A stretch of 64,000 nt of DNA from Deltaproteobacteria bacterium. Its GTDB lineage: Bacteria; Myxococcota_A; UBA9042; PHBI01; JACKFB01. Made by a program: the position numbers and the translations under genes. Location of the stretch: contig JACKFB010000009.1 in assembly GCA_020632695.1 (NCBI GenBank), positions 124,001 to 188,000 of the forward strand. The letters are read 5' to 3'. Numbering within the stretch: the stretch's first letter is position 1; the number at the start of each line of letters is the position of its first letter. The notes beneath the pieces are model-generated. The model saw only the letters and a list, made by a program, of their open reading frames with translations. It was not told where the DNA came from and made no database searches. Of this stretch, positions 23,454-31,539 are shown piece after piece.

Positions 23454-24482
23454 ATGAGCGACATCGCCCACCGGAAGACCGAGCACCTGGACCTCTGCCG
23501 CGACGGCGAGGTGGAGTCTGGCGCCGACTCGGGCCTCAGCCGCTACCGGCTGGTCTACCGCGCGCTGCCCGAGCTGGACCTCGCCGACGTCGATCTGCGC
23601 ACCCGCATCGCCGGCAAGACCCTGCGGGCGCCGCTCATCATCGGCGCCATGACCGGGGGCACCGACGAGGCGCGGCGCGTCAACCGCATCCTGGCGCAGG
23701 GGGCCCAGCTCCGCGGCATCGGCCTGGCCCTGGGCTCGGCCCGCATCGTGCTGGAGCGCCCCGAGTCGGCCTCCAGCTTCGAGGTGCGCGACGTGGCGCC
23801 CGATGTGCTGCTCTTCGCCAACCTGGGCGCGGTCCAGCTCAACCGCGGCATCACCGGCGACGACGCCGCGCGCCTGGTGGAGCTGCTGGGCGCCGACGCC
23901 CTCAACCTGCACCTCAACCCGCTGCAGGAGGCGATCCAGCCGGAGGGGGACACCTGCTTTCGCGGCTTGGGCGAACGCATGGCCGAGGCGATCCCGCGCA
24001 TCCCGGTCCCCGTCTTCGTCAAGGAGGTCGGCGCCGGCATCGGCCCGGAGACCGCGGCCCTGCTCGCCTGCCTGCCCCTGGCCGGGGTCGAGACCGCTGG
24101 CGTGGGTGGCACGAGCTGGGCCCGCATCGAGGCGCTGCGCCAGCGCGACCCGAAGGCCTGGGCCGCCGGGATGGCGCTCGCCGGCTTCGGGGTGCCGACG
24201 GCCGAGAGCGTGCTGGCCTGTCGCGAGGCCTTCCCCGACCGCACGGTCATCGCCTCGGGCGGGCTGCGCACCCCGGTCGAGATGGCGACCTGTCTGGCGC
24301 TGGGCGCCGACGCGGTCGCCGCGGCGCTGCCGTTCTTGAAGGCCGCGTCGGAGGGTCTGGACGCGCTGCTGGCGGCCATCGACGCGATGGTGCACACCTT
24401 GCGCATCCTCTGCTTCGTCACCGGCGCCCGCACGCCGGTCGAGCTGCGGGGACGCGTCGCGGCCGTGGACCGCTCCCGATGA
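23454..24482 (+). CDS. fni: Type 2 isopentenyl-diphosphate delta-isomerase
   Basis: 342 residues from ATG 23454 (a GTG directly before it is an alternative). FMN- and NADPH-dependent enzyme interconverting isopentenyl and dimethylallyl diphosphate. Family motifs: RKTEHLDLC at the start, PLIIGAMTGGTDEA for flavin binding, LGSARI, HLNPLQEAIQPEGD with metal and substrate contacts, VKEVGAGIG, the flavin phosphate loop AGVGGTSWARIE, and SGGLRTPVEMATCLALGAD. First gene of a five-gene operon; its stop overlaps the mevalonate kinase start by ATGA. Type 2 isomerases typically accompany the mevalonate route in bacteria, as here. Confidence 0.95.
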   Translation: MSDIAHRKTEHLDLCRDGEVESGADSGLSRYRLVYRALPELDLADVDLRTRIAGKTLRAPLIIGAMTGGTDEARRVNRILAQGAQLRGIGLALGSARIVLERPESASSFEVRDVAPDVLLFANLGAVQLNRGITGDDAARLVELLGADALNLHLNPLQEAIQPEGDTCFRGLGERMAEAIPRIPVPVFVKEVGAGIGPETAALLACLPLAGVETAGVGGTSWARIEALRQRDPKAWAAGMALAGFGVPTAESVLACREAFPDRTVIASGGLRTPVEMATCLALGADAVAAALPFLKAASEGLDALLAAIDAMVHTLRILCFVTGARTPVELRGRVAAVDRSR

Positions 24483-25324
24483 CCACCGGGCGCGCTCCGG
24501 GCAAGGTCATCCTGGCGGGCGAGCACTTCGTGGTGCACGGAGCGCCGGCGCTGGCCGTGCCGCTCGCGTCGCGCGGGGTGGAGGTCGAGGTGGAGCGCGC
24601 TCCGGGGGCCTGGGATGTGCCCGCCGACGTGGAGCAGCACCTGCGCCGGATGCTCGGCCAGCTCGAGGTGGACCCGCAGGCGCTGACGCTGCGCCTCTCC
24701 ACCGATCTGCCGGTCGGCGCGGGGCTGGGCGGCTCGGCGGCGGTGGCCGTGGCGCTGGTGCGCGCGCTGTGGCCCGAGGCCAGCGACGCCGAGGTCTGCA
24801 CCCGGGCCCACGGCCTGGAGCGGCTGGCCCACGGCAACCCGAGCGGCATCGACGGCGCCGTGGCCACCTTCGCGCGCCCGGTGTGGCTGGTGCGGGGCGA
24901 GGCACCCGAGGTGCTCGACGGGGCGCCGCCGCCCGGCCTGTGGGTCGCGCTCAGCGCCGAGCGAACGGCCACCCGCGACGCCATCGCCCGGGTGGCCGAC
25001 TTCGCCAGCGCCCGCTCGGCGCGCTTCGCGGCGATGCTCACGGAGGCGCGCCGGCTGGTCACCGGGAGCCGCGCCGAGCTGCTCGCGGCCGACTGGGGCG
25101 CCCTGGGTGCCACCATGGACCGGGTCCACGCCCTGCTCGTCGAGGTCGGCGTCAGCACGCCGGCCCTCGACGGCCTGGTCAACGCCGCCCGCGGCGCCGG
25201 GGCGCTCGGCGCCAAGCTCACCGGCGGCGGGCTGGGCGGCGCGGCCATCGCCCTGGCGCCGGCCGGCCTCGATCTGGGCCCCGCCCTCCGCGCGGCGGGC
25301 GCTACGGAGGTCATCGCCCCATGA
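24479..25324 (+). CDS. mvk: Mevalonate kinase
   Basis: 281 residues, GHMP kinase family. N-terminal APGKVILAGEHFVVHG carries the mevalonate kinase signature. The ATP-binding loop is PVGAGLGGSAAVAVAL, the catalytic Asp segment is GNPSGIDGAVATFARP, and GALGAKLTGGGLGGAA is motif 3. It phosphorylates mevalonate with ATP. It overlaps both neighbours by four bases (ATGA at each end), so translation is coupled to isomerase and decarboxylase. Slightly shorter than most homologues (~300-330) but with all motifs present. Confidence 0.93.
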   Translation: MTTGRAPGKVILAGEHFVVHGAPALAVPLASRGVEVEVERAPGAWDVPADVEQHLRRMLGQLEVDPQALTLRLSTDLPVGAGLGGSAAVAVALVRALWPEASDAEVCTRAHGLERLAHGNPSGIDGAVATFARPVWLVRGEAPEVLDGAPPPGLWVALSAERTATRDAIARVADFASARSARFAAMLTEARRLVTGSRAELLAADWGALGATMDRVHALLVEVGVSTPALDGLVNAARGAGALGAKLTGGGLGGAAIALAPAGLDLGPALRAAGATEVIAP

Positions 25325-26328
25325 GCGCCCCCCTCACCGGCCAGGCCGTCACCGCGCGAGCCGGCGTCAACATCGCCCTGGTCAAGTACTGGGGCAAGGC
25401 CCCCGCCCGCGGACCGGAGGATCTGAACCTCCCGGCGGTGCCCAGCCTCTCGCTCACGCTCGATGGGCTGACCACCGAGACGACGGTGCGCTTCGCGCCC
25501 GAGCTGCCGAACGACCGCATCGTCCTGGACGGGCGCGAGCTGGACCCGGCGGCGCTGGGCCGGGCGCGCCCGGTGCTGGACCGGGTGCGGGCGCTGGGCG
25601 ACCTGGCCTCGCCCTTCGACGTCGTCTCGACCAACCACGTCCCCACCGGCGCCGGGCTGGCGTCGTCGGCCTCGGGCATGGCGGCCCTGGCCGCGGCCAC
25701 CGCTCGTCTGGCCGGCCTCGAGCTGTCTCCCGGGCAGCTCTCGGCGGTGGCCCGCCTGGGCTCCGGCAGCGCCAGCCGCAGCATCTTCGGGGGCTTCGCC
25801 GCCTGGGAGGGCCCCGAGGCCCGCGCGGTGGCGCCGCCGTCGCACTGGGATGTGCGCCTGGTGGTCGCGGTCGTCGACGCCGGCCCCAAGGACACCTCGT
25901 CGCGCGACGCCATGGGACGCACCGCCCGCACCTCGCCCTACCACGCCGGCTGGGTGAGCCAGGCGCGCGGTCTCTTCGACGAAGGCCTGGCCGCGGTGCT
26001 GGCCCGCGATCTGCCAGCGCTGGCCGAGGTGATGGAGCTGTCCACCCTGCGCATGCACGCGGCGGCCATGGCCGCGCGCCCGCCGGTGCTCTACTGGCGC
26101 AGCGCCTCGCTGGCCGCCCTCGAGGCCCTGCGTGCGCTCGGCGTCCAGGGGCTCGTCTCCGGCTGGACCATGGACGCCGGCCCCAACGTGAAGGCCCTCG
26201 TCCACGCGGCCGACGCCGAGCGCGTGCGAGGCGCGCTGGCCGAGGTCGCCGGCGTCCAGCGCGTCCTGGTGTGCGCTCCCGGCCCCGGCGTGAGCACCGA
26301 GGTCGTGGCGAGGGACGCCGCGTGGTGA
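25321..26328 (+). CDS. mvaD: Diphosphomevalonate decarboxylase
   Basis: 335 residues, the usual length. Motifs: VNIALVKYWGK at the N-terminus, NHVPTGAGLASSASGMAAL for phosphate binding, LGSGSASRSIFGGFAAW, DAGPKDTSSRDAM, and TMDAGPNVKALV near the end. It converts 5-diphosphomevalonate to isopentenyl diphosphate with ATP and loss of CO2. Overlaps mvk by ATGA and the next kinase by GTGA. The presence of all three lower-pathway enzymes shows the classical eukaryote-like mevalonate branch rather than the archaeal or haloarchaeal variants. Confidence 0.95.
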   Translation: MSAPLTGQAVTARAGVNIALVKYWGKAPARGPEDLNLPAVPSLSLTLDGLTTETTVRFAPELPNDRIVLDGRELDPAALGRARPVLDRVRALGDLASPFDVVSTNHVPTGAGLASSASGMAALAAATARLAGLELSPGQLSAVARLGSGSASRSIFGGFAAWEGPEARAVAPPSHWDVRLVVAVVDAGPKDTSSRDAMGRTARTSPYHAGWVSQARGLFDEGLAAVLARDLPALAEVMELSTLRMHAAAMAARPPVLYWRSASLAALEALRALGVQGLVSGWTMDAGPNVKALVHAADAERVRGALAEVAGVQRVLVCAPGPGVSTEVVARDAAW

Positions 26329-27281
26329 TCGTCGCCAGCGCGCCGGGCAAGCTCATGCTCGCGGGTGAGTACGCGGTCGCCGAGCGGCTCTCGCCGGCGC
26401 TGGCGGTAGCGACGGATCTGCGGGTGGAGGTGCGCGTCACGCCCGGCGGCGAGGGGATCCGGGTCAGCGCGCCCGCGCTGGGGCTGAGCGAGGTCCCGCC
26501 CGCCCGCACGCCGGTGGTGGCCGCGGCCATCCTGGCCTGCGGGTTCGCCGGGCCCGCCTCGCTCCACATCCAGAGCCAGCTCGGCAGCGGCCCCGACAAG
26601 CCCGGGCTGGGCGCCTCGGCGGCCCTCACGGTGGCGGTGATGGGAGCGCTGCGCGAGGCCATGGGCGCGGGACCGCTGGAGCTCCACGACGCCATCGCCG
26701 CCCACCGCTCGCTCCAGGACGGGCTGGGCAGCGGCTACGACGTGGCGACGGCGCTACACGGCGGGCTGGTGCGTTTCGACCCGGCCGACGGTCGCGCCCT
26801 GACGCTGGCCTGGCCCGCGGGGCTGCACGCGGTGGTGCTCTCGACGGGGCGCGGCGCCTCGACGACCGCGATGCTGAAGCGGCTCGACGCGGCCCGCCGG
26901 CGCGATCCGGCGGGGGTGGGGCGACAGCTCGGGGCCCACGCTAGGGCCTCGCGGGCCCTGGTGGCGGCCTTCGAGTCGGGGGACGCGCACGCGGTGCTGC
27001 GGGCCGCCGCCGCGGCGGAGCAGAGCCTGGACACGCTGGACCGCAGCGCCGGCGTCGGCATCGCCAGCGGGGGACAGGCCGAGCTGCGGCGCGCCATCGA
27101 GGCGGCCGGGGCGGTGGCGCGCACCTCGGGGGCCGGAGGCGGCGACTCGACCTGGGCTCTCGCCTTGGACGAGGCTGTGGCCGAACGGGCGGCGCAGCGG
27201 GCCGGACAGCTCGGGTACGGCCGACTGGCCGCGGGCTTTCCCGGCGAGGGGTTGCGCGTGAGCGCGGAGGGGGACGCGTGA
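26325..27281 (+). CDS. Phosphomevalonate kinase (GHMP family)
   Basis: 318 residues from GTG 26325 (GTG 26322 also possible), overlapping the decarboxylase stop. VIVASAPGKLMLAGEYAVAE is the GHMP N-terminus with the E-Y-A-V pattern of ERG8-type phosphomevalonate kinases. KPGLGASAALTVAVMGAL is the ATP loop, LGSGYDVATALHGG carries the catalytic Asp region, and TSGAGGGDSTWAL is motif 3. Its place between mvaD and the prenyl synthase supports conversion of 5-phosphomevalonate to the diphosphate. Sequence alone cannot exclude another GHMP substrate. Confidence 0.88.
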   Translation: MIVASAPGKLMLAGEYAVAERLSPALAVATDLRVEVRVTPGGEGIRVSAPALGLSEVPPARTPVVAAAILACGFAGPASLHIQSQLGSGPDKPGLGASAALTVAVMGALREAMGAGPLELHDAIAAHRSLQDGLGSGYDVATALHGGLVRFDPADGRALTLAWPAGLHAVVLSTGRGASTTAMLKRLDAARRRDPAGVGRQLGAHARASRALVAAFESGDAHAVLRAAAAAEQSLDTLDRSAGVGIASGGQAELRRAIEAAGAVARTSGAGGGDSTWALALDEAVAERAAQRAGQLGYGRLAAGFPGEGLRVSAEGDA

Positions 27282-28261
27282 AGCTGGGGCTGAGAGAGAC
27301 GCGGGAGCGCTTCGGTGCCGCGCTGGAGGCGCGCGTCGATGGCGCCTTCGGCCAGGACGACGAGATCCTGCTGGCGGTGATGGGGCGGGCGCACATGGCG
27401 ACCGGCGGCAAGCGGATCCGGGGGCTGCTGCCCTCGTGGATCGCCGAGAACGCCGCCGGGGCCGGTGAGCGCGCGCTGGATCTCGGCGCAGGGCTGGAGC
27501 TGATCCACAACGCGACGCTGGTGCACGACGACCTGCAGGACGGCGACAGCCACCGCCGGGGCCAGGAGACGCTGTGGCGGCGTTTCGGCGCGGCGCAGGC
27601 GATCAACGCCGGCGACGGCCTGTACTTCCTCGGGATGGAGCTGCTGGCGGGCGCGGCCGACGGCGCCGCGCTGGTCGCGCCCGTGTCGCGGGCCATGCTG
27701 CGGGTCATCGAGGGCCAGGTCATGGAGTTCCAGCTCCAGCGCCCCGCCGGGGACGCCGCGCGCATCGAGCCCGGCGCCGCCGCGTGGGAGCGCATGGCCC
27801 GCGGCAAGACGGGCGCGCTCTTCGGCGCCTGCTTTCGGGCCGGCGCCGTGGCGGCCGGCCTGGGGGCTGCGGAGATCGACGGGGCGGCCGAGCACGGCGA
27901 GGCGCTGGGCCTGGTCTTCCAGGTGCAGGACGACTACCTCGACCTGGTGGGCGACAAGGGGCGCGGCCAGCGCGGCAGCGACCTGGCCGAGGGCAAGCTC
28001 TCCTTCCCGGTGGTGTGGGCCTACGAGCACGCCGACCGCGCGACGGCCGACGCCTTGCGAGCGATCCTCAGCGCGCCGCGCGCCGACACGGACACCGCGA
28101 TGGTGGAGCGAGGCCTGGACCTGCTGGCCCGCTGCGGCGCCCTGGACGCGACGGCCGCCTGGCTGCGGGACGCGCGCACGCAGGCCCTGGAGCACCCCGC
28201 CGCACGGTGGGTGCCGGGGCTGGCCGAGGAGATCCTGGCGCCGGTGATCCACGCGCTGTGA
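27278..28261 (+). CDS. Polyprenyl (isoprenyl) diphosphate synthase
   Basis: 327 residues from GTG 27278, overlapping the previous stop by GTGA. It has both Asp-rich motifs of trans-prenyltransferases: LVHDDLQDGDSHRRG (first DDxxD) and QVQDDYLDLVGD (second), plus GGKRIRGLL near 40 and GKTGALF. Chain elongation of isopentenyl diphosphate on allylic diphosphates; product length (C15, C20 or longer) cannot be fixed by eye. The residues before the first motif (ATLV) are small, which would favour a longer product. End of the mevalonate operon; HMG-CoA synthase and reductase are not in this window. Confidence 0.93.
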   Translation: MKLGLRETRERFGAALEARVDGAFGQDDEILLAVMGRAHMATGGKRIRGLLPSWIAENAAGAGERALDLGAGLELIHNATLVHDDLQDGDSHRRGQETLWRRFGAAQAINAGDGLYFLGMELLAGAADGAALVAPVSRAMLRVIEGQVMEFQLQRPAGDAARIEPGAAAWERMARGKTGALFGACFRAGAVAAGLGAAEIDGAAEHGEALGLVFQVQDDYLDLVGDKGRGQRGSDLAEGKLSFPVVWAYEHADRATADALRAILSAPRADTDTAMVERGLDLLARCGALDATAAWLRDARTQALEHPAARWVPGLAEEILAPVIHAL

Positions 28262-28266
28262 CACGG

Positions 28267-28313
28267 GCGGCGAAGAGCGGCGCCGGCCGACGGAGCCGCC
28301 TCGCTTTCGCCGC
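28267..28313. terminator. Stem-loop between convergent operons
   Basis: GCGGCGAAGAGCG at 28267 pairs with CGCTTTCGCCGC at 28302 (12 pairs, one bulged G) around a ~22-base loop, directly after the prenyl synthase stop and before the convergent kinase stop. Strong stem without a T tail; a bidirectional transcription end is plausible. Confidence 0.35.
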
Positions 28314-28362
28314 TCAGCCGACTCGGGCCGTATGCGAGCTGCTCGTGGGAGCCGCGCGCCGG

Positions 28363-30048
28363 TCAGGCGCTGTAGCCCGTCGCCGCCAGAGGGTCCACCT
28401 CGTCGTCCTCGCGGGTCCGGGCGGTGGTGCCCCCGGCGGCCCCGGCGGCCCCGGCGGCCCCGTCCGCCGTGTGCTCGGCCCACCACGCGGCGGCCCTCGC
28501 CTCGGTCCAGGGCTCGGCCAGCGGGACGGCGCGCAGCATCGCCGCCAGCTCGGCGACGGTCGCCGGGCGGTGGTCCGGGTCCTTCTGGAGGCAGGCCAGG
28601 ACCAGCGCGTCGAGCTCCGGCGGCAGCGCGCGTCCCGAGCGCGCCGAGGGAGCCTCGGGCTCGGCCTGCAGGTGGGCGAAGAGGAGCTGCGCCTCCATGC
28701 TGGCGAAGAAGAGGTCCTGCCCGGTGAGCAGCCAGAACGCGACGCAGCCCAGGGCGTAGATGTCGGCGCGCCCGTCGATGTCGCCCCGGCCCATCACCTG
28801 CTCGGGCGCCATGGTGGCCGGGGTGCCCTTGATGGTCGTCATGCCCTCGGCGTCGCTGGGGAGGTCGACGTCGATGGCGGCGGCGGTGACGCGGTGCTGA
28901 CGCACCAGCCCGAAGTCCAGCACCTTCAGGACGTCGTGATCCAGCCCGATGCGCGCCGCGAAGAGGTTGGCCGGCTTGATGTCGCGGTGCACCAGGCCCT
29001 GGGCGTGGGCCTCGCCCAGCGAGTGGCAGGCGCCCAGGAGCAGGTGGATGGCGCGCTCGGGGGGCAGGGGGCCGTCGATCTCGACCAGCCGCTCGAGGTC
29101 ATGGCCGTCCAGCAGCTCCATGGCGTAGTAGAAGGTGCCGTCGTCGGTCAGGCCGAAGTCGTAGAGCTCCACCGTGTGGGGCGAGCGCAGCGCGGCCGTG
29201 GCCTCCGCCTCGCGGCGGAACTGGTCCAGCATCGCGTCGGCGCTGGGGCCCACCGAGGCCAGGCCCTCGGGGCGGATGAGCTTGATGGCGGCAGGTCGCG
29301 CCAGCAGGGCGTGGCGGGCGCGCCACACCTCGCCCATGCCGCCGCGGCCGATGCGCTCGACCAGCTCGTAGCTGCCCATCTGGCGTGCGCGCTGGATGTC
29401 GGTGCTGAGGCCGTGGATGACGCGCGCGCCGAACCAGGCCAGGGCGGCGCAGATGTAGCCGGGGACGGCCACCCGCAGCAGCAGGGGCAGGCCGGTGGTG
29501 GGCATCCCGAAGAGCGCCATGACGCCGGCGGCAGCGGGGATGCCGGTGGCGGCCGCCACCGCGACCAAAAGCGCGCGCCGAGGGTGGGCAGGTACCAGGA
29601 GCGGCCCGAAGATGATGATGGGGCATGCCTGCGGGATGCCGGTCATGACGGCGTCGGGGTCCATGGGCACCGCGAAGTCGTTGAGGCTGATGAGGAAGGT
29701 CATCAGCACGATGTACGCCTCGCCGAGGCCGAGCTTGTGGCGCACCGACAGGCGCGACGAGCGCAGGAGCAGGGCTGTGGCGAGGCTCAGGACGAGCGCG
29801 ACGATGCGCGACGGGTTGCGCGCCCGCTCGCCCTCGATGATCGCCAGCGGCAGGTCCAGGGCGTGCGGGACGGTGTTGGCGAGGAGGAGCACGACCAGCG
29901 TCACCCCGAAGAGCGCCCAGGTGACCGTGCCCAGGCGCTGGACGGCGACCTGCTGGAGATCGGGGGGGAGCTCGAAGCCGCCACCGCCGAAAGTGAGCGC
30001 GCGCGTGGCGGGGCGGGGGATGGCGATGGCAGGGCGGCGGCGGCTCAC
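28363..30048 (-). CDS. Membrane Ser/Thr protein kinase with N-terminal multi-pass domain
   Basis: 561 residues from GTG 30048. Residues ~38-215 contain about six hydrophobic segments (for example VTWALFGVTLVVLLLANTV, IVALVLSLATALLLR, AYIVLMTFLISL, LLVAVAAATGIPAAAGVMAL). The kinase domain follows at ~228-500: glycine loop IGRGGMGEVWRA, AIKLI with the Lys, HRDIKPANLF near 351, DFGLVRQ, and TPATMAPEQV for the activation/APE region. It is therefore an active-looking Pkn2/STPK family kinase. The order is reversed relative to the common kinase-then-TM layout. It lies 31 bases after the DUF1338 gene on the same strand, so it may be cotranscribed with the catabolic operon. Confidence 0.9.
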   Translation of the reverse strand: MSRRRPAIAIPRPATRALTFGGGGFELPPDLQQVAVQRLGTVTWALFGVTLVVLLLANTVPHALDLPLAIIEGERARNPSRIVALVLSLATALLLRSSRLSVRHKLGLGEAYIVLMTFLISLNDFAVPMDPDAVMTGIPQACPIIIFGPLLVPAHPRRALLVAVAAATGIPAAAGVMALFGMPTTGLPLLLRVAVPGYICAALAWFGARVIHGLSTDIQRARQMGSYELVERIGRGGMGEVWRARHALLARPAAIKLIRPEGLASVGPSADAMLDQFRREAEATAALRSPHTVELYDFGLTDDGTFYYAMELLDGHDLERLVEIDGPLPPERAIHLLLGACHSLGEAHAQGLVHRDIKPANLFAARIGLDHDVLKVLDFGLVRQHRVTAAAIDVDLPSDAEGMTTIKGTPATMAPEQVMGRGDIDGRADIYALGCVAFWLLTGQDLFFASMEAQLLFAHLQAEPEAPSARSGRALPPELDALVLACLQKDPDHRPATVAELAAMLRAVPLAEPWTEARAAAWWAEHTADGAAGAAGAAGGTTARTREDDEVDPLAATGYSA

Positions 30049-30079
30049 GGCGGCTCGGGGTTCGGGTGGGTGCTGGGCC

Positions 30080-30889
30080 TCAGGAGCGGCGGGCGTCGGT
30101 GGACTCGAAGATCCGGTCGGCGCTGCCCTCGACGAAGCCGTCGAAGAGGCGGCCGGTGCGCGGGTCCTCGTAGCGCAGCGCGAACTCGTAGTAGCAGCTC
30201 GGGATCTCTCGCGTGCCGTCGGCGAAGGCCACCGGGACGCGGTCGGCCCAGGTGGAGCTCTGGGCCAGCAGCACGTGAGGGCCGCCCTTGACCACGCCGC
30301 CCGCGTCGTTGAGCGCGAAGCCCTCGTCGAGCAGCCAGGCGTTGAGCTCGGAGAGGTCGGCGAAGGTCTGCAGCGCGTTCACCGACACGGTGAAGTGGTT
30401 GGCGCGGATGCCGAAGGCGGCCAGCCAGGCGGCGTACTCCGATTCGGCCAGCAGCGCCTGGTAGAGCGCGGTGCTGATGGGGCTCCAGGTGGGCGCCGCG
30501 GTGAGGAGGTCGGTGGGGTCGGCCGCGGGCGCGACCTGCGCGGCCAGGGCGCGGGCGGCCGACTGGAGCGCCGGGCTGAACTCGGCGGTGCGCAGCTCGG
30601 AGATGAAGACCCGGGGCCGGGCGCCCGAGCGGTGGCTGTAGGAGCGGGCGCTGAGCTTCTTCTCGACGAAGCGGTAGCGGCCGGTCTCCTCGTAGCCCTG
30701 GTCGAGGAAGGGGGCGGCGAGGCGCTCGAGGCCGATGGGCGACAGGTCGAAGGTGCGCAGCGCGATGTGGTCGTTGGTGACGGTCTCGCCGCGCTCGGCG
30801 AGGCGCTGCTGGATGCGGCCGGCCAGGGGCGTGATGGCGGCGTAGCCGTCCCACAGGGCGTGGAAGAGCGAGGCGATGGGGTCGTTCAC
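30080..30889 (-). CDS. DUF1338 family protein, 2-oxoadipate dioxygenase/decarboxylase-like
   Basis: 269 residues from GTG 30889, overlapping the upstream formamidase by GTGA. Visible residues that could bind iron as in the family: His in NDHIALRTF (~40), His in RANHFTVSVN (~160) and Glu in CYYEFALRYEDP (~245). Characterised members (HglS of Pseudomonas putida and relatives) use Fe(II) to convert 2-oxoadipate to 2-hydroxyglutarate and CO2. This is a short version without the extended C-terminus of HglS. In an operon making 2-aminomuconate-type C6 diacids, a 2-oxo-diacid dioxygenase would fit as a terminal step; that role is inference. Confidence 0.82.
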   Translation of the reverse strand: MNDPIASLFHALWDGYAAITPLAGRIQQRLAERGETVTNDHIALRTFDLSPIGLERLAAPFLDQGYEETGRYRFVEKKLSARSYSHRSGARPRVFISELRTAEFSPALQSAARALAAQVAPAADPTDLLTAAPTWSPISTALYQALLAESEYAAWLAAFGIRANHFTVSVNALQTFADLSELNAWLLDEGFALNDAGGVVKGGPHVLLAQSSTWADRVPVAFADGTREIPSCYYEFALRYEDPRTGRLFDGFVEGSADRIFESTDARRS

Positions 30890-31539
30890 GGGGAGCCTCC
30901 GGCCGTGGGGGGCAGGGGGGCCAGCGCCGCGCGCACCGGCGACGCGTCGGCGCCGCGGAGCGCGAGCGGGAGGGCGATCAAGAGGTAGAGGCCGGGCTCG
31001 ACGTGGCCCAGGCGCAGACCCTCCAGGTTGGCCATGCCGTGACGGGCCAGGGCGTGGTGGCTCTCGAGCAGCTTGTCGTCGAAGGGGTCCACCGAGGGGG
31101 TGTCGATGCCCACCAGGACGACATCGGCGGCGGCGAGGTGCTCGACCAGGGCCGGGGAGAGGCTGGCGAAGTCCGTGGGGAAGGCGTTGGCGTCGGGCTG
31201 GCTGCCGGTGTGCAGCAGCAGCCGGGGCGCGCGCACGGGCTCGGGCAGGTCGGCGGGCTGGATGCGGGCGTGGGGCGCCACCTGGACGCGCATCACCTGG
31301 CAGGGGCCGTAGTAGAGGTCCAGCGGGCGCTCGCCGATGCCGGGCGCGCCGCGCACGTAGTGGTTGGGCGCGTCGGCGTGGGCGCCCAGGTGCAGGGTGC
31401 TGGTGATGGCCGAGAGCGTCATGTGGGCGCCGGCGTCCAGGTCGCAGGCGACCTCGCGGCGGAAGGGCACGTCGCCCGGCCACACGGCGATGGCCGCGTC
31501 GATGGGCGGCGAGATGTCGATGAGCGGGCGGGCGGTCAC
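30886..31539 (-). CDS. Cyclase / KynB-type formamidase
   Basis: 217 residues, the usual KynB length. DISPPIDAAIAVWPGDVPF at the start, the zinc-binding STLHLGAHADAPNHY near 50, and the later GIDTPSVDPFDDKLLESHHAL are the hallmarks of bacterial arylformamidase (N-formylkynurenine to kynurenine and formate). It overlaps both neighbours (GTGA with DUF1338, 4 bases with the dioxygenase fusion). No tryptophan dioxygenase or kynureninase gene is in the window, so the natural substrate may be another N-formyl aryl-amine or a lactone/amide in the ring-cleavage route. ATG near 31539 gives the canonical N-terminus. Confidence 0.85.
   Translation of the reverse strand: MTARPLIDISPPIDAAIAVWPGDVPFRREVACDLDAGAHMTLSAITSTLHLGAHADAPNHYVRGAPGIGERPLDLYYGPCQVMRVQVAPHARIQPADLPEPVRAPRLLLHTGSQPDANAFPTDFASLSPALVEHLAAADVVLVGIDTPSVDPFDDKLLESHHALARHGMANLEGLRLGHVEPGLYLLIALPLALRGADASPVRAALAPLPPTAGGSP

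Noticed and set aside
30886..31539. Assignment of the formamidase to tryptophan catabolism
   Set aside because: No tryptophan 2,3-dioxygenase, kynureninase or kynurenine monooxygenase lies in the window, so only the enzyme family is claimed.
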